Counted from the stretch's first letter, positions 24,546 to 34,025 are shown. The stretch is DNA of 37,867 nt from an uncultured Bacteroidota bacterium (GCA_903911135.1 CAIWCG010000187.1:1-37867); one strand, 5' to 3'. Translations and numbers: made by a program. The notes: generated by a model from the letters alone, not told the origin.

Positions 24546-26126
24546 ATGAAAAAGTTAAGTAGTCTTTTCGTAATGTGCCTGATACTAAGTGTTATTACTT
24601 TATCAGCTGCCGGGCAATCACAGAACTCCAATGACGATGGAGTTTATTATTCGCCCAAGAATGACAAGAACAACAGTCAACCGGATCAACCAAAGAGTGC
24701 AAGTACTCAAAGCATTCAGCAGACTGACAATAACAGCAGTGGTGGTGGATCAGATACGATAGCACCTGCATCAAAAGAAAGTTATGATTATGCTAATGAT
24801 AATCCTTCGATTGAACAAAATGGTAATGGAAACACTTATAATAACTACAATTATTATAACGATGACAATTATGATTATTCATACAGTGCCAGATTAAGAA
24901 GGTATTACTATCCAATGGATGGATTTAGTTATTATGATCCATGGTACACCAATTCCTATTGGTACAACTACAATCCATACTCTTATGGTGTCAGTATTTA
25001 TTGGGGATATTCTTGGTGGGCACCTTCCTATTGTTATTATAATCCATTTTGGTATGGAGGGTATTATGGTTACGGTTATATTCCTTATTCTTATGGTTAT
25101 GGCTGTTGGGGAAATCCTTACTATGGCTACGGATGTGGTTATGGAAGCGGATATTTCGAAAACAATCCTTATTATTATAACAGCCATGAAAGGAATTATT
25201 ACCAACCTCGGAACTCTTATTCATCAAATGGGAGATATAAGCACGAAACAAGTGTAAATAACACTGCAGTAAATAATAGAATGAGTATCGGAGATGCATA
25301 TAATAGGAATAACATAGCCAATAATAGCGCTTCATCATACAGTATAAGTAACAACCTGTCTAATTCGAGTACGGGCTTGTTAGCTAGTAATACAAGGGCT
25401 ATAAGTAAAGTTTCAGCAGTTAGTAATAGTCAGGCTATTGCATATTCTCCAGCAAAAACTCACATAAATTCAACTGGTTTTAGCCCTGAATCGAGGGGCA
25501 ATTCAAATAATTCTTCTCGAATGGAAACAAGCGTTTCTCCAAATTTAAGTAGAGGCAACTCTTATCAGAATAGCAATACAAGACCCTCCAATAATTACAC
25601 TCAAAGGACAACCGGCAAAAGCAATAGTACAAGGCCTGAGAAGATTCAAATGAATACCGAATCTCAAACAAGACCAGAAAGTGGTAGAAGTCAATACCAA
25701 ACGCCTTCTCAACAAAAACCATCCAACGATAAGCCATCTAATATTGGGAATCATCCACGTTATAATTATAGTAGCCCAACGCAAAGAAACGGTTCTAATA
25801 ATTCAACTTATTCATCAAGAGATAATTCGGTAAGTCCTTCTGAAAATTCTTCATCCAATCCATTCAGATATTACAGCAGGTATTCTCAAAGTTATTCAGC
25901 TCCTTCGCACCAAAATTCTAGTTCTACTAATCAATATTCCGCTCCAAGTCATCAATACTCAACACCTTCTCAGTCTGCACCCCATGCTTCTACTCCTTCC
26001 GGTGGAGTAAATAATTCAAGAGGCAGTTCTGGTGGAGGTGGAAATAGTGGTGGAGGCTCTGGAATTGGACGTTCTTCTTCTGGCGGAAGCAGTGGCAGCA
26101 GTCACTCCTCCTCTAGTAGACGTTAA
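24546..26126 (+). CDS. Secreted Tyr/Asn/Ser-rich low-complexity protein
   Basis: The 526-aa protein begins with a signal peptide ([20 protein letters not shown], cleavage near AAGQ). The mature part is of extreme composition. Residues about 30-105 are N/D/S/Q-rich. Residues about 105-220 are Tyr/Gly/Pro/Trp-rich ([35 protein letters not shown]). From about 220 it is Ser/Asn-rich with repeated YSAPSHQ units, ending in a Gly/Ser tail. No T9SS sorting domain or transmembrane segment is seen. Similar YG-rich secreted proteins occur widely in Bacteroidota without assigned function, and a role in the cell surface or matrix is a guess. The gene is 33 nt upstream of the OmpP1-like gene, so the two probably form an operon. 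Confidence 0.8.
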   Translation: MKKLSSLFVMCLILSVITLSAAGQSQNSNDDGVYYSPKNDKNNSQPDQPKSASTQSIQQTDNNSSGGGSDTIAPASKESYDYANDNPSIEQNGNGNTYNNYNYYNDDNYDYSYSARLRRYYYPMDGFSYYDPWYTNSYWYNYNPYSYGVSIYWGYSWWAPSYCYYNPFWYGGYYGYGYIPYSYGYGCWGNPYYGYGCGYGSGYFENNPYYYNSHERNYYQPRNSYSSNGRYKHETSVNNTAVNNRMSIGDAYNRNNIANNSASSYSISNNLSNSSTGLLASNTRAISKVSAVSNSQAIAYSPAKTHINSTGFSPESRGNSNNSSRMETSVSPNLSRGNSYQNSNTRPSNNYTQRTTGKSNSTRPEKIQMNTESQTRPESGRSQYQTPSQQKPSNDKPSNIGNHPRYNYSSPTQRNGSNNSTYSSRDNSVSPSENSSSNPFRYYSRYSQSYSAPSHQNSSSTNQYSAPSHQYSTPSQSAPHASTPSGGVNNSRGSSGGGGNSGGGSGIGRSSSGGSSGSSHSSSSRR

Positions 26127-26159
26127 GAAAGGAAAATCAACAATTTTAAAAATAAAAAC

Positions 26160-27650
26160 ATGAAAAAGTTAATAGTATTATTGGCTATTGGATTCGTATG
26201 TACTTTTCGATTAGCTGCACAGACAGATATAGATGCGTTAAGATATTCTCAAATACTCCCTGGTGGTACTGCAAGATCCATATCCATGGGCAGTTCTTTT
26301 GGTGCGTTAGGTGGTGATTTCTCTTGTCTAAGTATGAATCCTGCAGGTATTTCCATCTATAGGCGCTCTGAAATAAGCTTTACTCCTTCAATTCTTTATA
26401 TCAAGGCAAATTCAGATTATTTAGGTTCTACTTATAATGATTCAAAGTATAATTTCAATATCAGCAATATCGGTTGGGTTGCACATAGCCAAATACAAAA
26501 TGCCTCACCTGATGGTTGGCAAAGTTGGGACTTTGGGTTAGGTTACAATAGGTTGAACAATTTCAATTCAAACCTTGCTTTCGAAGGTGTAAACAGGAAA
26601 AATTCTTTGCTCGACTTGTTTACTCAAAAAGCTAATGCAAATGGGGGTGTACTCCCTAGTGATTTAGGTTCCGGTAATTCTTATCCATTTGATGCATCGT
26701 TAGCGTACAATAATTTCCTCATCAACCCGGATTCTGCCAACCATTATACACATGTTTTGCCAAATGCAGGAGAAACACAGCGGATGACGATTCATTCTAC
26801 CGGTTCATTGGGGGAAATGGTGTTTACTTTGGGAGCCAATTACGCAAACAAATTTTATTTTGGAGCGACTTTGGGTGTTGATTATTTGAATTACAATGAA
26901 ACGTCAAACTATAATGAAAGCATCTCGAATGATACCATAAACAAGTTCAAGTCATTTAATTTGAACCGAACATTAAACACATCCGGTACGGGTATAAATT
27001 TAAAACTGGGAATGCTTTACAGACTCAATGACTATGTTCGTTTCGGTTTGGCTGTGCATACCCCAACTTTTTTCACAATGCATGATGATTATACTGCTTA
27101 CATGAATTCCACTTTCGAATCTACGAGTTATGCATATCCCGATCCACAGAGTCCGATTACGGGTAAATTCGATTACAACTTCACCAACCCGCTTAGGTTT
27201 ATTGCAAGTGTAGCCGGTATTATCGGTACTTATGGTGCAATCAACTTTGATTATGAATTCGTGGACTATTCGGCAGCTAAACTCGATGCTTCTACTTATG
27301 ATTTCTTTACTGCAAATTATGCCATCCAGCATAAATATACGCAAGCTTCCAACTTCAGGGTTGGAACGGAGTGGAAATTCAAAGGCATCAGTTTCCGTGG
27401 AGGTTATTCTTACTATGGAACGCCTTTCTCTTCAGGCAATGCAGCTCCTGGAGGTGCAGATATGAGCATCACCAACTATACCGCAGGAATCGGCGTCAAG
27501 GATAAAGGCGTCTCTCTGGATTTCGGATATGTGTATTCGATGTCAAAAAATTATTATGTGCCTTACACGCTCGATGGTCAGACGGTGGAAGGTGCTACAA
27601 ACAAGATCAATACCAACACCTTTGTAATGACTATCGGATATAGATTCTAA
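26160..27650 (+). CDS. OmpP1/FadL-type outer-membrane beta-barrel protein
   Basis: The 496-aa protein has a signal peptide (MKKLIVLLAIGFVCTFRLAA) and the standard start of Bacteroidota OmpP1/FadL-like proteins: DALRYSQILPGGTARSISMG, then GALGGDFSCLSMNPAGISIY. Many alternating beta strands and aromatic girdle residues follow, and the C-terminal strand ends in TIGYRF with terminal Phe, as expected for an outer-membrane barrel. FadL-type barrels transport hydrophobic compounds, but these Bacteroidota paralogs are mostly uncharacterised, so substrate is left open. It follows the Tyr-rich protein by 33 nt and ends before a perfect terminator hairpin. Confidence 0.88.
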   Translation: MKKLIVLLAIGFVCTFRLAAQTDIDALRYSQILPGGTARSISMGSSFGALGGDFSCLSMNPAGISIYRRSEISFTPSILYIKANSDYLGSTYNDSKYNFNISNIGWVAHSQIQNASPDGWQSWDFGLGYNRLNNFNSNLAFEGVNRKNSLLDLFTQKANANGGVLPSDLGSGNSYPFDASLAYNNFLINPDSANHYTHVLPNAGETQRMTIHSTGSLGEMVFTLGANYANKFYFGATLGVDYLNYNETSNYNESISNDTINKFKSFNLNRTLNTSGTGINLKLGMLYRLNDYVRFGLAVHTPTFFTMHDDYTAYMNSTFESTSYAYPDPQSPITGKFDYNFTNPLRFIASVAGIIGTYGAINFDYEFVDYSAAKLDASTYDFFTANYAIQHKYTQASNFRVGTEWKFKGISFRGGYSYYGTPFSSGNAAPGGADMSITNYTAGIGVKDKGVSLDFGYVYSMSKNYYVPYTLDGQTVEGATNKINTNTFVMTIGYRF

Positions 27651-27678
27651 AAGTATTTTTCTGACCTATACATATACA

Positions 27679-27705
27679 GATGACCTGGAATATTTTCAGG
27701 TCATC
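27679..27705 (+). terminator. Rho-independent terminator after the OmpP1-like gene
   Basis: Perfect 9-bp arms GATGACCTG (27679-27687) and CAGGTCATC (27697-27705) with a 9-nt loop are followed by TTTGTT. Confidence 0.8.
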
Positions 27706-27733
27706 TTTGTTATAAGGCAATATTTATTCTTTG

Positions 27734-27741
27734 TATATTTG
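27734..27741 (+). promoter_or_regulatory. -7 element TATATTTG of the glycosyltransferase gene
   Basis: An exact TAnnTTTG match on the plus strand, 26 nt before the TTG start at 27768 and just after the terminator of the previous operon. Confidence 0.5.
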
Positions 27742-27767
27742 CCAACAATAATCATTAATAAATACCC

Positions 27768-29309
27768 TTGCCATTCATTAATAAACATGCAGGTAAAATC
27801 CTTTTGCTTGCTTCCTTGATCATCACTGTTTTTACCTATCGAAACTACGGTGTGTCTTGGGATGAATGGTCGCAGGTGCAGATAGGCTCCGTCAGCTATA
27901 ATTATTTATTCCATGGCGATAATGCTTTAAAAACCTTTTGTGTGGCAGATTATGGGGTGGCATTCGAATTGCCCTTGCTCATCATTCAGAAAATACTGGG
28001 CATCACGGATTCCCGAGATATCTACTTCTTTAGACACCTGCTCACGAATTTTTTGTTCCTTTTCAGTGCCTACATATTTTTTCTGTTGATTGATTTTTTA
28101 TACCACAGCAAAATTCTCGCGTCCCTGGGTTTCTGTTTTCTCGTCATCAATCCCCTGATATACGGCCACTCATTTTTTAATGCCAAAGACGTTCCCTTCC
28201 TGTCGCTTTTCATCCTATCATTTTACGCTGCCGCCATCGCTTTCAAGAAGTATGAATATAGATATTTCATTGCCCTGGGTGCAGTTTGTGCATTGGTTAC
28301 GAACATTCGCATCATGGGTCTGTTGATGATACTATGTGTAGGAATATTATTTTTATTGGACTTTATTACTTCGTTTGATGATAAGCAAAAACGGAAGAAA
28401 ACAATCCAATCATTTTTGGTCTTTTCATTTTCTACCATGGCTGTCCTTTATGCTACGTGGCCCTATTTGTACGAACACCCCATCCGAAATCTTTACATCG
28501 CATTCATGGATTTGAAACGTTTTGGCTGGTGGGGGAAATTTCTGTTCATGGGCAAGGTGGTAGATGGCCACGAAATACCTTATAATTATGCAATCACGTG
28601 GTTCTTCATTTCCAATCCATTGCCGTATCTGTTATTTGGTTTTGTAGGAATGACACTCTTTATCATCCAACTCATCAAACGGCCTCTATCCTTTATCCGC
28701 AATACTTTGGAGCGCAATAACCTGATCTATTTTGCCTGCTTCGTAGGTCCGCTGGCATCCATATTTATTTTTCATTCAGTGCTGTATGATGCCTGGCGAC
28801 ATCTCTATTTCATTTATCCCGCCTTCATCCTTTTTGCCATCTATTTTCTTGATAAAATATTCCAAACGAAAGCAAAAAGCGCCTCCATCATTTTGGCTTT
28901 CATCGGCATCGTTTCTACCGGATATCATATCGTAAAGTATTTTCCTTTCGGCCATGTTTACTTCAATGAACTCATGCGGTTTGATGAGCCCGAACATCTT
29001 CGCAAGACATACGAGCTGGAGTATTGGGCCACTTCCTACATGCAAGGGATGGAATACATTTTGGCGCATGACCAACGTATGAGAATCGTCGTCACCGGAA
29101 GTCCAGATATGCCATGTCTTTATAATTTAGGTATCTTAAAAAAAGATGACAGAAGCCGATTGATTTATACCGATAAGGAAAACGAAGCCGATTATCTCAT
29201 CACCAATTATCGCTTGCATCCGCAGGATTTTCTATATGCTCCAATCCAGAACATCTACACCATAAAAGTTTTGGACAACAGCATCCTATCCGTATTCAAG
29301 TTGAAATAA
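27768..29309 (+). CDS. GT-C/GT39-like integral membrane glycosyltransferase
   Basis: The 513-aa protein has about 10-11 hydrophobic segments and the features of the GT-C (PMT/ArnT-like) superfamily: an Asp-Glu pair in the first periplasmic loop (GVSWDEW, D32-E33), followed further on by FFNAKDVPF. Such enzymes transfer sugars from polyprenyl-phosphate donors at the periplasmic face. The start is taken as TTG (27768) because the nearest upstream in-frame stop is only two codons away and no ATG lies near the first membrane helix. The -7 element 26 nt upstream agrees. The C-terminal about 100 residues are soluble. It is a single-gene unit between two terminators. Donor and acceptor are unknown. 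Confidence 0.82.
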   Translation: MPFINKHAGKILLLASLIITVFTYRNYGVSWDEWSQVQIGSVSYNYLFHGDNALKTFCVADYGVAFELPLLIIQKILGITDSRDIYFFRHLLTNFLFLFSAYIFFLLIDFLYHSKILASLGFCFLVINPLIYGHSFFNAKDVPFLSLFILSFYAAAIAFKKYEYRYFIALGAVCALVTNIRIMGLLMILCVGILFLLDFITSFDDKQKRKKTIQSFLVFSFSTMAVLYATWPYLYEHPIRNLYIAFMDLKRFGWWGKFLFMGKVVDGHEIPYNYAITWFFISNPLPYLLFGFVGMTLFIIQLIKRPLSFIRNTLERNNLIYFACFVGPLASIFIFHSVLYDAWRHLYFIYPAFILFAIYFLDKIFQTKAKSASIILAFIGIVSTGYHIVKYFPFGHVYFNELMRFDEPEHLRKTYELEYWATSYMQGMEYILAHDQRMRIVVTGSPDMPCLYNLGILKKDDRSRLIYTDKENEADYLITNYRLHPQDFLYAPIQNIYTIKVLDNSILSVFKLK

Positions 29310-29363
29310 AATTCGCTGCAAGCAGCCAAAAATAAATTAAGCCCAAACCATTCTTTTCTTTTG

Positions 29364-29461
29364 AAGCCAATGGCAGGTTCTCGTCCCAGCTACGTCCCGC
29401 TATCCGCTGTAGCCGCTGCATCCCCATTACCGACACAAGGCAGCGGGCTGCCGCTACTATC
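29364..29461 (+). repeat. Interspersed GC-rich repeat, copy 1
   Basis: This is about 98 bp containing the shared blocks TCTCGTCCCA, CGTCCCGCTATCCGCTGTAG, CCGCTGCATCCCC and GCAGCGGGCTGCCGCTACTA. The same arrangement recurs at 33897-34025 (minus) and 37730-37867 (plus). It is much more GC-rich than its surroundings, and its ends contain partly complementary segments (TAGCCGCTGC versus GCAGCGGGCT), so transcripts could fold. Confidence 0.85.
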
Positions 29462-29507
29462 GGGGCTATGCTTTGACGGCAGGTAGCTTCGAATCAAAAT
29501 AAATGAA

Positions 29508-29534
29508 AAAGGCGGCACTATCTGTACCGCCTTT
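29508..29534. terminator. Bidirectional terminator between convergent genes
   Basis: Perfect 8-bp arms AAAGGCGG (29508-29515) and CCGCCTTT (29527-29534) lie between the convergent glycosyltransferase and kelch genes, with T/A-rich flanks on both sides. Confidence 0.8.
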
Positions 29535-29555
29535 ATTAATTTAATTCTTGGCTTT

Positions 29556-32030
29556 TTATTCTTTGATAAACTTCCCTCTCGCGCTGGTTGGGATTTGTAA
29601 TCCCGACCCATCCATTCGTATCTCATAAAAATACATTCCATTATTCAGAGAAGAAGCATCCACATTTTGTTTCCCATCCTTACCGATTATGTTTTGTTTA
29701 ACGACAGTCCTACCCAATAAATCCTTCACTTCCAATACTACATTTGCAGAAGATAAATGATATTCCAAAATGAAGTTTCCATTATTAGGATTGGGATAGA
29801 TGGATATGCCATGATTGTTATTGATTTCATTGATGCCGGCGAAGGAAAAGCAGATAGTATCCGATTTGGAGCTGCAGCCATTGGTGTCTGTTTCTTCGGC
29901 GTAGTAGCAACCCGTTCCGGTGATGATGTATTGTGGATTTGTTGCATTTGTGATGAGAGTATGATCCTTAAACCATTGCAAGCCTGTTGTAAAATTCGTG
30001 ATCGTCAAGGTATCGCCTTGCTGAATAATAATAGGAGTGGGTAATGGATTATTAGTAACTATAACAGAATCCGTACCCGTGCAGCCGAGATAATCGGTGA
30101 CAGTAACGAAATAAGTTCCTGCGGTTGTGATATAATTAATAGAAGTTGTCCTGCCATTGCTCCATAAATAATGTGAATAAGAACCTGCATTGAGCCGCAT
30201 AGAATCTACTGAACATAAGGAATCACCTGTGATATTGGGATGTGGGGAAGGCGATACTCGTATAGAATCAGGGTATGTGGTGCCTGTACAACCATAAGTA
30301 TTGGTAACTGTAACGAAATATGGATTTGGGGTGGTAACAGTGATAGTTTCTGTTGTAGCACCTGTATTCCAATGATATGAGGTATATATGCCTGCATCAA
30401 GAATTGTAGGCATACTATCACATAAATTACTACCGGAAATAACAGGATTAGGAGTAGGGAATACAGTGATTTGCAAGGTAGAAGTATCCGCACTGCATGA
30501 TGCTCGCGCGATGAGCATGACTGTATGAGTGCCTGCGCCCAAATAATAATAAGTAGGATTGGTTAATGAACTGAAGGTTGTAGTGTCCATTCTCCAGCTA
30601 TAAAAGTTACTATTTATACTGTTATTAGTAAAGGTAATCATAAGAGGGCTGCAACCACTTGTGTGATTGGCTGTGAATGAACTTGTAATGTTAATAGGAG
30701 TCCCAGGATTTTGGCAAGTAGTATCAGGAACAAATCTCCACATATCATTTAAATATCCCCCATTGTTCTCTCCACCAAACATCCAAAGATTACCGAGATT
30801 ATCACTCCATCCAACATTTCCCAAACGACCACAAGGCATATTTGATGGACTTGAAACCAATATTGTTCCATAATTGCCTGGCTGATCTCCTACGATACTA
30901 CCACTTATCCATGTCCATTGATTTGTAGAAACATTGTAATTCCAAAGATCATTTAATAATGGAGCAGGTGATTGCTCTCCCCCAAAATTTAAGAAATTAT
31001 CGCCTGATCTTGTCCAACATGCACTATTACCATCTCTTGCACATGGAATATTTGAAGTACAAGATACACATTGAGTACCAATCGTTCCTCTATCAAATAT
31101 AGTATCTGTCCCGCTCATCCAAGTCCATTCATTAGTTGTTGGATCAAACCTCCATAAATCATTATAAAAACGACTAGAAAATTCTCCACCAAAAAGCCAA
31201 AAATTACCATTACTGTCTTTCCATTTTGTATTACACGTTCTCCCATTTGGAATATTTGCAGGGTCAGAAACTCCAATAGTCCCATAAACGGCTGGTTGAT
31301 TAGTTGTATTTGGTCCTTTCATCCATGTCCATTCGTTTGTTGAAATATCAAATTTCCACATATCAGAATAATATGATAGGAAATTACATCCACCAAACAT
31401 CCATAAACAATTATTTGCATCTATCCAAGATGCTTTTGTATCTCCTCGGCTCGGTGGATTATTTGTAGGAGAAGGAACTTGTATTGTTCCATAATGTCCG
31501 GGATCACTATTAGTATTTGAACCTTTCATCCAAGTCCATTCATTAGTTGCTATATGATATCGCCATAAATCATTTAATTCGTAAGGTCCCAAAATTGTTC
31601 CACCGAATAGCCACAAATCTCCGGCAGTATCAACCCATGTCGGCATACCCCATGCCCTTCCCCGAGGATTATTAGTTATAGAAGGAACCAATTGCGTCCC
31701 ATAGCTACCATTTTGGTTTGGAATTCCTGGACCCTTTATCCATGCCCATTGGTTAATAGCAGGTTTAAACTCCCATAAATCATTGTTAATACTCATGTAA
31801 TTTGTAAGCCCTCCAAACAACCAAAAATTTCCATTCTTATCTGTCCATTCACAAGCCCCAAGTAAACCTGGTGGAGAATTTAATGAAGAAAAAACTCCCT
31901 GTGTTCCGTAATGACCAGGAGAATAAAGAGTATCGCTTCCATTCATCCAAGTCCATTGTCCTTGCTGGGCATTTGCAGTGAAGAGTGAAGAAAGAAGAGT
32001 GAAGAGCGTAAGGACAATTTTCTTTTTCAT
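29556..32030 (-). CDS. Secreted kelch-repeat/PKD protein with T9SS C-terminal sorting domain
   Basis: The 824-aa protein has a signal peptide (MKKKIVLTLFTLLSSLFTANA). Residues about 25-440 hold about seven kelch-like repeats of 60-65 residues, each carrying WTWMKG, GxYGT, NxPxxR, W-D--GN-WLFGG and NDLW-F, which should form a beta-propeller. Residues about 445-530 are a PKD domain (CSPLMITFTNNS, YYYLGAGTHTV). Further Ig-like segments with YGCTGT and GLQWF follow. The last about 85 residues are a type A T9SS sorting domain (SIYPNPNNGNFILEY, LGRTVV, LNNGMYFYEI). It is exported by the type IX system and probably attached to or released from the surface. The promoter (TAATTTTG) lies just upstream. 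Ligand is unknown. Confidence 0.9.
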   Translation of the reverse strand: MKKKIVLTLFTLLSSLFTANAQQGQWTWMNGSDTLYSPGHYGTQGVFSSLNSPPGLLGACEWTDKNGNFWLFGGLTNYMSINNDLWEFKPAINQWAWIKGPGIPNQNGSYGTQLVPSITNNPRGRAWGMPTWVDTAGDLWLFGGTILGPYELNDLWRYHIATNEWTWMKGSNTNSDPGHYGTIQVPSPTNNPPSRGDTKASWIDANNCLWMFGGCNFLSYYSDMWKFDISTNEWTWMKGPNTTNQPAVYGTIGVSDPANIPNGRTCNTKWKDSNGNFWLFGGEFSSRFYNDLWRFDPTTNEWTWMSGTDTIFDRGTIGTQCVSCTSNIPCARDGNSACWTRSGDNFLNFGGEQSPAPLLNDLWNYNVSTNQWTWISGSIVGDQPGNYGTILVSSPSNMPCGRLGNVGWSDNLGNLWMFGGENNGGYLNDMWRFVPDTTCQNPGTPINITSSFTANHTSGCSPLMITFTNNSINSNFYSWRMDTTTFSSLTNPTYYYLGAGTHTVMLIARASCSADTSTLQITVFPTPNPVISGSNLCDSMPTILDAGIYTSYHWNTGATTETITVTTPNPYFVTVTNTYGCTGTTYPDSIRVSPSPHPNITGDSLCSVDSMRLNAGSYSHYLWSNGRTTSINYITTAGTYFVTVTDYLGCTGTDSVIVTNNPLPTPIIIQQGDTLTITNFTTGLQWFKDHTLITNATNPQYIITGTGCYYAEETDTNGCSSKSDTICFSFAGINEINNNHGISIYPNPNNGNFILEYHLSSANVVLEVKDLLGRTVVKQNIIGKDGKQNVDASSLNNGMYFYEIRMDGSGLQIPTSARGKFIKE

Positions 32031-32097
32031 ATCTAATGGATATTTGTTTTAGAGGAGCAAAATTAACAAATTTAGTCTATTAATTTCCAAACAAAAA

Positions 32098-32136
32098 AAT
32101 CCCCGCCTTCCACCGAGGATTTCCTAATTCCTAATT
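32098..32136 (-). terminator. Terminator-like hairpin in a 39-bp direct repeat, copy A
   Basis: On the minus strand AATCCTCG and CGGGGATT form an 8-bp stem (one T-G pair), followed by seven T. The same 39-bp segment is repeated at 32405-32443 with one difference. No gene ends just upstream on the minus strand, so this copy may be a relic of duplication. Confidence 0.6.
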
Positions 32137-32177
32137 CAATCTACTCCCTCCTACCACATGAATATTTTTGCGTTAAG

Positions 32178-32293
32178 AAATAAAACAGCTTCGCAGAGGC
32201 CAAGAAAGCAGCCAAGTCCGCCCATCAAATGCCCACTATCCATAGCATCCTTCGGAGGGCCTAGTGCTGCTTCGCAGATATGCTGTTTTATTT
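32178..32293. repeat. 116-bp element bounded by 12-bp inverted repeats
   Basis: Perfect arms AAATAAAACAGC (32178-32189) and GCTGTTTTATTT (32282-32293) bound a segment that also has GCTTCGCAGA at both inner ends (near 32188 and 32267) in direct orientation. It contains no gene. It lies between the two 39-bp direct repeats, in the 416-bp gap between the kelch gene and the hypothetical gene, and resembles a small non-autonomous element (inference). Confidence 0.5.
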
Positions 32294-32404
32294 TAGCAAA
32301 AAGATTTAAGTGCGATTCTTTTGTTTCTTTTCTTCTAAAGAAAAGAAATTAAAAATAAATAAAAATGTTCCCAATCCATAAATACAACCATTTCCAAATA
32401 ATAA

Positions 32405-32443
32405 AATCCCCGGCTTCCACCGAGGATTTCCTAATTCCTAATT
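32405..32443 (-). terminator. Terminator of the 32447-33442 gene (39-bp direct repeat, copy B)
   Basis: On the minus strand AATCCTCGG and CCGGGGATT pair over 9 bp (one T-G pair) and are followed by TTTTATTATTT, immediately after the stop codon at 32447. Confidence 0.75.
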
Positions 32444-32446
32444 GAT

Positions 32447-33442
32447 TTAAATCAGCGGTGGTGTCGGAGCCCCACTCGCACTCTTTCCCTTTGCCAAAAT
32501 GCCCGTTACATTAGCATCATCCGTATCACTCAAACTCACCACTATGATATAATGCCCAAATGGGCAATTAAAGGCAGTAGGAATTTCCATTTTAAACTCC
32601 TGCTCTGGGTCTATTTCAAAACCGCCAGTAGCAGGCACATCGGTCGTGTCGTTCAAGAAAACCTTTACCTTAGCCAATACGCTATGATTTCTGAAAGTCA
32701 GCGTATCCCCAGGCAAATATTTCTTATGAAACCAAGCCACATGCTCCCTAGGGTGCAACACAGCTTCTTCCGTTTTCATCGTCTTGCCAAGGTCTATGAT
32801 GATTCTGCCGTTATCATAACTCTCCACAAAAACTTTGTGCGTATATCTATAGGTATGTATCAGGTTATCTTGTTTCGCCATTGCTTTTTTCAACAAAACA
32901 AATTTTTCAACGATGTCACCCGTAGCAGCACTTTTCACTACCTGGGCAATCCTGAATTGAGGATTCGCCAAAGTCAGCGCAGCAATATTGGCAGTATAAT
33001 TCGTAATCTGCAAAGGAGTGATATTCACATTCGGCAACTCCAAAACAGGAATCAAATTTACTTTTCCAAGAATGAAATTCATGCTCACCAACACCTCTTG
33101 AATGGCACCCCTGCTCAAATCAGTCATGGTATAATGCATCATTTCTGCCAAAACTGGATCAGGAACTATCTTGTTTTCTGCCCAAACTTTCGTCCCTATA
33201 TTCATGTGCACACCCAACAGTGCAGTATCATGCCACAATTGTTCTTTGTTAGTGGTATTGCCATGCAAGTCAGCTTCCGTCAATCCGGCATCCACCAAAA
33301 TCTGGTCAAAGATAGTTTGCACATTCCCCTTTGCAGCCACCACAAAAGTGTTCGTGTCCCAAATTGGAGCATTCGTAGTACTTTCCAAAATACCCCTCTC
33401 CACAGGTACCATTCTCAAATAATTTAATTGTCTGTCAGTCAT
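32447..33442 (-). CDS. Hypothetical protein (331 aa), no recognised domain
   Basis: I do not recognise this protein. There is no signal peptide, since the start MTDRQLNYLRMVPVERG is polar. The first two thirds look helical (TIFDQILVDAGLTEADL, AEMMHYTMTDLSRGAIQEV). The last about 100 residues look like a beta-sandwich (VAWFHKKYLPGDTLTFRNHS, AKVKVFLNDTTDVP, FGHYIIVVSLSD). A -7 element TATTTTTG lies 20 nt upstream and a strong terminator directly follows, so it is a single-gene unit. The codon pattern and composition are ordinary for the window. Confidence 0.78.
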   Translation of the reverse strand: MTDRQLNYLRMVPVERGILESTTNAPIWDTNTFVVAAKGNVQTIFDQILVDAGLTEADLHGNTTNKEQLWHDTALLGVHMNIGTKVWAENKIVPDPVLAEMMHYTMTDLSRGAIQEVLVSMNFILGKVNLIPVLELPNVNITPLQITNYTANIAALTLANPQFRIAQVVKSAATGDIVEKFVLLKKAMAKQDNLIHTYRYTHKVFVESYDNGRIIIDLGKTMKTEEAVLHPREHVAWFHKKYLPGDTLTFRNHSVLAKVKVFLNDTTDVPATGGFEIDPEQEFKMEIPTAFNCPFGHYIIVVSLSDTDDANVTGILAKGKSASGAPTPPLI

Positions 33443-33461
33443 GATATATTTTATTAGGACG

Positions 33462-33469
33462 CAAAAATA
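33462..33469 (-). promoter_or_regulatory. -7 element TATTTTTG of the 32447-33442 gene
   Basis: An exact TAnnTTTG match on the minus strand, 20 nt before the ATG at 33442. Confidence 0.5.
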
Positions 33470-33559
33470 CGCATAATAATATTAGTAAAGGCCAAATATA
33501 TTTATTTTCAAGGGTTTTCACACTATTTGACACTTTCTACAACGCTCGTGTATTTCTGG

Positions 33560-33810
33560 AACTTGCATGTAAAATCCACAACTTGCATGTAAGATACGAG
33601 AACTTCAATGTAAGATACGAGAACTTCAATGTAAGCATCAAGAACTTGGATGTAAGCATCAAGAACTTGGATGTAAGCACGAAGAACTTCGATGTAAGCA
33701 TCAAGAACTTCAATGTAAGCACCAAGAACTTCAATGTAAGCATCAAGAACTTGGATGTAAGTAACAAGAACTTCAAGGTAAGCATCAAGAACTTTAATGT
33801 AAGCACCTAA
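33560..33810. repeat. 21-bp tandem repeat array II, 12 units
   Basis: Twelve consecutive units begin with AACTT at 33560, 33580, 33601, 33622, 33643, 33664, 33685, 33706, 33727, 33748, 33769 and 33790. All are 21 bp except the first (20 bp). The consensus is AACTTCAATGTAAG followed by a 7-bp tail such as CATCAAG, with early units carrying ATACGAG. As in array I, the frame-preserving period leaves long open frames on both strands, which I regard as fortuitous. It lies in a 613-bp gap upstream of the 32447-33442 gene and downstream of the topoisomerase gene. Confidence 0.92.
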
Positions 33811-33896
33811 ATCGTTAGATATTGAATAGGGAATTTAGCTTTTTACACCAAAAATTGCCTTAGCCACCTTCTTGGAAACTATTCAATTCTTCACAT

Positions 33897-34025
33897 CAGC
33901 CCGCTGCTTGGTGTCGGCAATGGGGATGCAGCGGCTACAGCGGATAGCGGGACGCACCATGATACGAGAAGGAACCGTAGGCTCCAAATAAGAATTATAA
34001 ATGTTGAATTATAAATTATAAATTG
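33897..34025 (-). repeat. Interspersed GC-rich repeat, copy 2 (inverted)
   Basis: The reverse complement shares with copies 1 and 3 the blocks CGTCCCGCTATCCGCTGTAG, CCGCTGCATCCCC and AAGCAGCGGGCTG. With copy 3 it also shares GGAGCCTA and an AT-rich lead-in made of ATTTATAATT-type words. It sits directly after the topoisomerase stop codon. Confidence 0.85.

Noticed and set aside
32552-33427. 291-codon plus-strand frame
   Set aside because: Antisense to the 331-aa hypothetical gene, which has a promoter and terminator in the right places. The antisense product looks like random His/Gln/Ile-rich sequence.
33537-33810. Open frames on both strands with repeated NLDVSIK or MLTLKF heptads
   Set aside because: Same artefact of the second 21-bp array. 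The starts lie inside the repeat.
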